A stretch of DNA of 9,701 nucleotides. Source: a bacterium. GTDB lineage: Bacteria; Patescibacteriota; Minisyncoccia; Phycocordibacterales; UBA918. Location of the stretch: NCBI GenBank assembly GCA_027487145.1, contig JAIYEC010000047.1, positions 1 to 9,701 on the forward strand, read 5' to 3'. Positions 6,526 through 9,701 of this stretch are shown in pieces. The position numbers and the translations under genes were made by a program. The notes under the pieces were generated by a model. That model did not search any database. It worked only from the letters and a program-made list of their open reading frames with translations, and was not told the origin of the DNA. Within the stretch, counting starts at the first letter, position 1, and the number at the start of each line of letters is the position of its first letter.

Positions 6526-7431
6526 ATGGAAACACTTACTCGGCATATCTATTTCTACCAAGCCAACCCTCAAAATGCTTCCTTCAAAGAAATAATTGAC
6601 GAGTTGGTATTGTTGCCAGATGACGATAAGTATTCTGAATATAGCGACGGACAAAGAGCTTTCTGTCTCCTTGAGCAAGAGAATAACGGTATCATCAAGG
6701 GGCGTCTGTGTTCATGGAGAGATAGCGATTTTCCTTTTAAATCGACGATAGGAAATCTGGAGATTGAACCACTTGAATTGGCTGAGGACGACGGCTTGGT
6801 CGAGATTACACACTTCGTCTACTTTCCTGAGAAAGATATCTTGGGTCTGGAATACAACTACCAAGGACCACGTATTGGTAAATTAGCTGACCACATAAAC
6901 AAAAAACTTAATGCTGTCGGTGTAGAGAAACCAAGGTTTGTGGATTTTACACCACTATTTGATTCAAATACACTAAAACAGTTGGATAAAATGGGTGAGA
7001 TTCGTGCTATAAGTCTGATGGTGCCTAAGAATCATTTGGATAGCATTAAAGACTTGGATGCAAACATTCATGGTGCCCTCTCTTCAGCAATGAATTTTGG
7101 AGAATTGGAAGAAGTGGAGTTGGTTTTACGACCAAAGAAGAATGGTCGTAAGCCCATATTAAAGAAACCAAAAGAATTTATTGGACGTCTTCGGAAGTTG
7201 GCGACAGCAGAGCATCTTAGTAAAATTTTTGATGAATTAAAGATAAAAGCTTACGATACCTCGTTAAACTCCTATAGGGAATTTGACTTACTTAAAGACA
7301 AGATGGTGTCAGAAGTCAGTGCGGTCAAACTCAATGATGGTAAAGGTGTTGATTCAGCAGATATGTTTCAAAAAATCCAACTTTCATACAAAGCTAAACG
7401 GGATGACTTAATTCGTGTGGCTCGCAAGTAG
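6526..7431 (+). CDS. Soluble protein of unknown function, 301 aa, first gene of cassette
   Basis: I do not recognise a named function. The protein has no signal peptide or membrane helix and should be cytoplasmic. The N-terminal half (1-125) looks mixed alpha/beta: HIYFYQANPQN, then NNGIIKGRLCSWRDSDFP (53-70), then GLVEITHFVYFPEKDILGLEYNYQGPR (90-116). The layout G-x-I-x-G-R ... E-x-T-x-F-x-Y-x-P ... L-x-x-E-Y-N-x-x-G-P-R is, from memory, shared by a widespread uncharacterised bacterial family found in accessory regions; I do not assign a Pfam number. The C-terminal half (130-301) is Lys-rich and largely helical, with KKNGRKPILKKPKEFIGRLRK (205-225), which might bind nucleic acid or another protein. 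No nuclease, ATPase or helicase motif is visible. The TAG stop is one base before the next ATG. Confidence 0.82.
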   Translation: METLTRHIYFYQANPQNASFKEIIDELVLLPDDDKYSEYSDGQRAFCLLEQENNGIIKGRLCSWRDSDFPFKSTIGNLEIEPLELAEDDGLVEITHFVYFPEKDILGLEYNYQGPRIGKLADHINKKLNAVGVEKPRFVDFTPLFDSNTLKQLDKMGEIRAISLMVPKNHLDSIKDLDANIHGALSSAMNFGELEEVELVLRPKKNGRKPILKKPKEFIGRLRKLATAEHLSKIFDELKIKAYDTSLNSYREFDLLKDKMVSEVSAVKLNDGKGVDSADMFQKIQLSYKAKRDDLIRVARK

Positions 7432-7432
7432 T

Positions 7433-7882
7433 ATGTTAAAAAACATTTATTACCGATTCTACTCTTTTTTCGATACATTACTCGCAGTTTTGATATCCGC
7501 TGGTATTATCTATTGTGATAAAGCTTTTAATTTTATAGTAGTTCCTAGTAACGAGCTATTGTACACGCTGATCGCTTCCTTTGTGAGTTTGCTAGGATTT
7601 GTTATGGCTTTCACAGCTATAATTTTTTCTTTGGAAAAGAGCGCCAAACTAGAAAAATTTCAAGAATCAAAACAGTATCGTAATGTTATGGATATATATG
7701 TGAGGGCAATTAAGTGGCTTGGACTAATCGCTCTTGTTCTTGTGGGTCTAACTCTTTCTAATTTTCAGATACCAACTATGGTTGTTAAGTCGGTTGTTAT
7801 TTTTGCTTTTGTCGTTTCTACCTTCAAAATTTCTAGATGTGTCTGGATTACCAAGGAACTATTTAAACTCTCTGCTGAATAA
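7433..7882 (+). CDS. Small four-helix membrane protein, second gene of cassette
   Basis: A 149-residue integral membrane protein of unknown function. Four hydrophobic helices are visible: about 13-28, 41-67 (LLYTLIASFVSLLGFVMAFTAIIFSL), 93-109 and 115-137. A charged loop of about 25 residues (68-92, EKSAKLEKFQESKQYRNVMD) sits between helices 2 and 3 and should face the cytoplasm. The Gly-Phe in helix 2, followed by a Lys/Glu loop, recalls small four-helix membrane proteins common in accessory islands. The ATG at 7433 is preferred over the in-frame GTG at 7415: it gives the TAG-T-ATG junction seen elsewhere in this window and avoids overlap with the upstream gene. It may anchor the upstream soluble protein or form a pore; neither is shown. 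Confidence 0.85.
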   Translation: MLKNIYYRFYSFFDTLLAVLISAGIIYCDKAFNFIVVPSNELLYTLIASFVSLLGFVMAFTAIIFSLEKSAKLEKFQESKQYRNVMDIYVRAIKWLGLIALVLVGLTLSNFQIPTMVVKSVVIFAFVVSTFKISRCVWITKELFKLSAE

Positions 7883-7890
7883 GTAAAACT

Positions 7891-8529
7891 ATGGAGCAAC
7901 AACTTATTTCTCTGCCCGAGACTTTAAAAGTAGACTTTTCTACATCAACAGTGGTAATGAATAATACTCAGTTTTCGGAAGTCACATCAGCACTAACTCA
8001 AATCGCATCAGCGCTTAATAAGACACCTGCGTTCTGGGAAACCCAAGTTTTTGCAGTCTTTGTTGGAGGATTTTTGGGATTATTACCATTTCTATATCTG
8101 CTCTACAAGGAAAGACCAATAATCAAGCTGGAACTTAGTCGTATTTTTGTTCCTGATGTCTACGGCGACCTTAAGGACGGTTTTGCAGTCACTATATCCA
8201 ACCACGGTCAAAAAAGTATTGTTTTAAGTAGATTTTATTTACGGTTTCCAGATGGCGAATCATTAGTTTTTATTGGTGGAAATGGATTAGTCGGTGGAAC
8301 CGACGGACTACCTCTTAAACTAGAGGGTGGCAATTCACACTCCATTATGGTTTTGGCGACTTCAACTGCTGAATTTTGCAAGACAAAGGGGCAATTTCCA
8401 GTCGCGGCTTATATCGCAAGTGCGCTCGGAAAGACTTTTAAGATACGAACGTCTAATGATTTTTGGGAAGGTCTCTTTATTTCAGCTGGACTTTATAAAA
8501 AGAATGAAAGTCAGAATACCCCATCTTAA
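7891..8529 (+). CDS. Single-pass membrane protein with beta-rich domain, third gene of cassette
   Basis: A 212-residue protein of unknown function. A polar N-terminus (1-50) is followed by one transmembrane helix (about 52-72, VFAVFVGGFLGLLPFLYLLY) and a positively charged KER. The rest (75-190) looks like an all-beta, Ig-like fold: IIKLELSRIFV, GFAVTISNHGQKSIVLSRFYLRF, then a glycine-rich turn (GGNGLVGGTDG), LKLEGGNSHSIMVLA and IASALGKTFKIR. The V-x-N-x-G ... F-x-D-G ... A-L-G-K-x-F-K pattern occurs in uncharacterised one-helix proteins of bacteria and phages. By the positive-inside rule the beta domain should be cytoplasmic. The gene starts eight bases after the four-helix gene and is probably in the same transcript. 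No catalytic motif is seen. Confidence 0.84.
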   Translation: MEQQLISLPETLKVDFSTSTVVMNNTQFSEVTSALTQIASALNKTPAFWETQVFAVFVGGFLGLLPFLYLLYKERPIIKLELSRIFVPDVYGDLKDGFAVTISNHGQKSIVLSRFYLRFPDGESLVFIGGNGLVGGTDGLPLKLEGGNSHSIMVLATSTAEFCKTKGQFPVAAYIASALGKTFKIRTSNDFWEGLFISAGLYKKNESQNTPS

Positions 8530-8718
8530 TCCACTTAAATCTTTTTGAAATAAACACTTGGGGGGAGAGGTATTCATCTATACCTTTAATCGAGTACGTC
8601 CCCATACCCCCACCCCCCCAGCACAAAGATTGAGAGAGGGGAGGGTGTACCTACCCACTCATATTTTCAAGGTCTTTTAGTAGTTGATTCCAATTAGCTA
8701 GTATCTCTGCAACAAGAA
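8530..8718. other. non-coding stretch with G/C runs and possible quadruplex
   Basis: No gene is supportable here. There is a run of six G (8560-8565), an inverted repeat AGGTAT/ATACCT (8568-8573 with 8580-8585, loop TCATCT), and runs of four, five and seven C (8600-8603, 8607-8611, 8613-8619). On the minus strand these C runs read as G runs that could form a quadruplex. The G run could also pair with the last C run, closing the inner hairpin into a longer structure. Further G runs follow at 8638-8645. Confidence 0.5.
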
Positions 8719-8749
8719 AGAAAAACTGGCTTTAGGCTGGTTTTTCTTT
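8717..8749 (+). terminator. terminator hairpin between cassette and acetyltransferase gene
   Basis: AAAGAAAAAC (8717-8726) pairs perfectly with GTTTTTCTTT (8740-8749). In RNA the inner part also pairs, with three G-U wobbles, giving a 15-pair stem and loop UUA. The 3' arm supplies a T-rich end. It could stop read-through from the three-gene cassette and, being symmetric in A/T, may act on both strands. Confidence 0.7.
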
Positions 8750-8763
8750 ATATAGTATTCCCG

Positions 8764-8769
8764 TATATT
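8764..8769 (+). promoter_or_regulatory. -10 element of a leaderless acetyltransferase transcript
   Basis: TATATT (5 of 6 consensus bases) ends seven bases before the ATG at 8776, so transcription would begin at or next to the start codon. No Shine-Dalgarno sequence is present. The -35 region overlaps the 3' arm of the terminator hairpin and matches poorly (TTTTTC). Confidence 0.5.
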
Positions 8770-8775
8770 AAAAGT

Positions 8776-9315
8776 ATGGAGAACCAAACGAACCATATCA
8801 TTGAGATCTGTATAGGTAGTGAAGAAGACGCAAAGGAAATTGTTGCTGTTCATAAAGCAAGCTGGATTGCTACCTATCCGAACGAAGAATTAGGTATCAC
8901 AAAAGAAGAGATTGAAACCAGGAATTGGAATGATTCTGAGCGAATAAAATCAATGCAAGCTCTTGCGAGCGGTGAAAATTTAGACGAACGTCTGTGGGTT
9001 GCCAAAGAACGTGAAAAGATCGTTGGGTATGCGGTTGGTAAAATTAAAGATGATAATGAACTTTCTGCTATCTATCTTTTACCAGAAGTTCAAGGAAAAG
9101 GCATTGGTACCAAGTTGATGACCGAGTTTCTTAATTGGGCAGATTCACAAAAAGACTGTGTGGTCGATGTGGCCGCATACCTCGCAGACACAATTGAATT
9201 CTATCGTCATTTTGGTTTTGAAGGGGCAGAACCACTTCCAGTAATTGATGTTCCTGACTTTCCGGCTGCCAAGAAAATACCTCTAATTAGAATGCGTAAA
9301 AAAGCAGTTGGTTAG
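8776..9315 (+). CDS. GNAT-family N-acetyltransferase
   Basis: A 179-residue GNAT acetyltransferase, which transfers an acetyl group from acetyl-CoA to an amine. The N-terminal half has the usual strand-helix start (IEICIGSEEDAKEIVAVHKASWIATYP). The second half holds the acetyl-CoA site: LWVAKEREKIVGYAVG (73-88), LSAIYLLPEVQGKGIGTKLMTEFL (96-119) with the pyrophosphate-binding Q106-G-K-G-I-G111, and AYLADTIEFYRHFGFEGAE (134-152). The W-x-x-T-Y segment near the N-terminus is common in this family. The length is full for a single-domain GNAT. The substrate cannot be told from sequence; small molecules, protein N-termini and ribosomal proteins are all possible. It stands alone between a terminator and the next promoter. 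Confidence 0.93.
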   Translation: MENQTNHIIEICIGSEEDAKEIVAVHKASWIATYPNEELGITKEEIETRNWNDSERIKSMQALASGENLDERLWVAKEREKIVGYAVGKIKDDNELSAIYLLPEVQGKGIGTKLMTEFLNWADSQKDCVVDVAAYLADTIEFYRHFGFEGAEPLPVIDVPDFPAAKKIPLIRMRKKAVG

Positions 9316-9340
9316 CAAGAAAATTTTACCCGTAGATTAT

Positions 9341-9368
9341 TTGACATTTTAAGAAAAACCAGTATATT
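9341..9368 (+). promoter_or_regulatory. strong near-consensus promoter before the GC-rich gene
   Basis: A perfect TTGACA (9341-9346), a 16-base spacer and TATATT (9363-9368) are followed by a leader. An overlapping choice is TATTAT (9365-9370) with an 18-base spacer. The predicted leader of about 45 bases contains a small hairpin, CGGAT/ATCCG (9374-9378 with 9385-9389). This is the best promoter match in the window. Confidence 0.75.
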
Positions 9369-9407
9369 ATCAGCGGATTGTAACATCCGTCCATCAACAA
9401 TTTTCAT

Positions 9408-9412
9408 GGGGA
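9408..9412 (+). promoter_or_regulatory. Shine-Dalgarno-like site deciding the start at 9419
   Basis: GGGGA lies six bases before the ATG at 9419. This favours that start over the nearby ATG at 9406, which is in another frame. Confidence 0.5.
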
Positions 9413-9418
9413 ATCCAA

Positions 9419-9701
9419 ATGGCTACCACGGCCGAAGAACTGTCGTCCAATCCCACCAACGATCAGCCCAAGCTCGACAATCGTCAGTGGTACCGCATTG
9501 CGGGTGCCGCTGCCGCTGTCGCTCTGGGGATCGCTCTCCTCATCTGGGCCCTCAGCCCGGCAAAGGGGGTCGATGTCGCCACCGGTGTTCCGCCGGTTTC
9601 GGCGGAACACCGCGATACCGCGCAGGAGATCATCACCGCCCTTCAGGCTCTGCCCGAAGGAGAGCGGAACAGCTACATGTCCACTAGGTACCCTGAGCTG
9701 G
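9419..9701 (+). CDS. GC-rich gene for a membrane-anchored protein, 3' end outside window
   Basis: The frame from the ATG at 9419 stays open for 94 codons to the window edge. The product begins with a polar segment (MATTAEELSSNPTNDQPKLD), then a transmembrane helix (about 26-45, YRIAGAAAAVALGIALLIWAL) and a soluble part with an amphipathic helix (about 65-85). I do not recognise a family. By hand count 68 of 94 third codon positions are G or C, in sharp contrast to the A/T-ending codons common in the other genes, so the frame is real but compositionally foreign here. A strong promoter and a Shine-Dalgarno-like GGGGA precede it. It could be an acquired gene, or sequence from another organism joined to this contig. 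Confidence 0.72.
   Translation, partial: MATTAEELSSNPTNDQPKLDNRQWYRIAGAAAAVALGIALLIWALSPAKGVDVATGVPPVSAEHRDTAQEIITALQALPEGERNSYMSTRYPEL
9583..9612. repeat. 13-bp perfect inverted repeat inside the GC-rich gene
   Basis: Bases 9583-9595 (CGGTGTTCCGCCG) are the exact inverse of 9600-9612, with loop GTTT. The stem is very GC-rich and would form a stable hairpin in DNA or mRNA. It lies within codons for TGVPPVSAEHR. No T tract follows, so it is not a classical terminator. Confidence 0.85.

Noticed and set aside
7415..7432. GTG start for the four-helix protein
   Set aside because: It would overlap the upstream gene and adds six residues without a motif. The ATG at 7433 gives the same junction type as two other pairs.
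6526..7882. Assignment of the cassette as a Kiwa defence system
   Set aside because: Only the general layout (soluble plus four-helix protein) is similar; gene order is reversed and no KwaA/KwaB sequence signature is recognisable.
9406..9687. Alternative + frame with an ATG at 9406
   Set aside because: Its translation is Arg/Gly/Ser-rich and closes within the window. The frame from 9419 has a clear membrane helix, biased third positions and a better ribosome-binding site.

Overview
The window looks like a piece of a Patescibacteria (Candidate Phyla Radiation) genome, most likely a Parcubacteria-type member. This is inferred from gene style, because no rRNA is present. The points in favour are a LigA whose zinc finger has lost two of four cysteines, a ligA-gatC-gatA order with a small membrane protein directly behind gatA, tight or leaderless starts mostly without Shine-Dalgarno sequences, and a secreted surface-protein pair ending in a poly-glycine and leucine-rich tail. 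Every supportable gene lies on the + strand.

Positions 1-3680 are a housekeeping block: the 3' part of ligA (DNA ligase), gatC and gatA (two of the three subunits of the tRNA amidotransferase; gatB is not here), and a membrane-anchored protein with a HEPN-like R-x4-H motif. Positions 3681-4098 hold no protein gene but contain a well-formed promoter, an initiator-type tRNA with anticodon CAT and no encoded CCA, a strong intrinsic terminator, and a promoter for the next gene. Positions 4099-6337 encode two Sec-exported proteins separated by one base, probably cell-surface components, closed by a terminator at 6348-6377.

Positions 6378-8529 form an accessory module. A regulatory-looking stretch carries two direct copies and one inverted copy of TTGAGGTG and a TTGACA box. 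It is followed by three tightly packed genes of unknown function: a 301-aa soluble protein, a 149-aa four-helix membrane protein and a 212-aa protein with one membrane helix and a beta-rich domain. This is the best candidate for an undescribed system, but the sequence alone does not show what it does. Positions 8530-8775 are non-coding, with G and C runs and a terminator hairpin, followed by a leaderless GNAT acetyltransferase gene (8776-9315).

From about 9419 to the end the composition changes abruptly, from about 30-37% GC to 58-68% GC by hand count in 60-base blocks. This GC-rich stretch is the start of a membrane-anchored protein gene that runs off the window, preceded by a near-consensus promoter. 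It contains a 13-bp perfect hairpin. It is either a recently acquired gene or a chimeric contig end.
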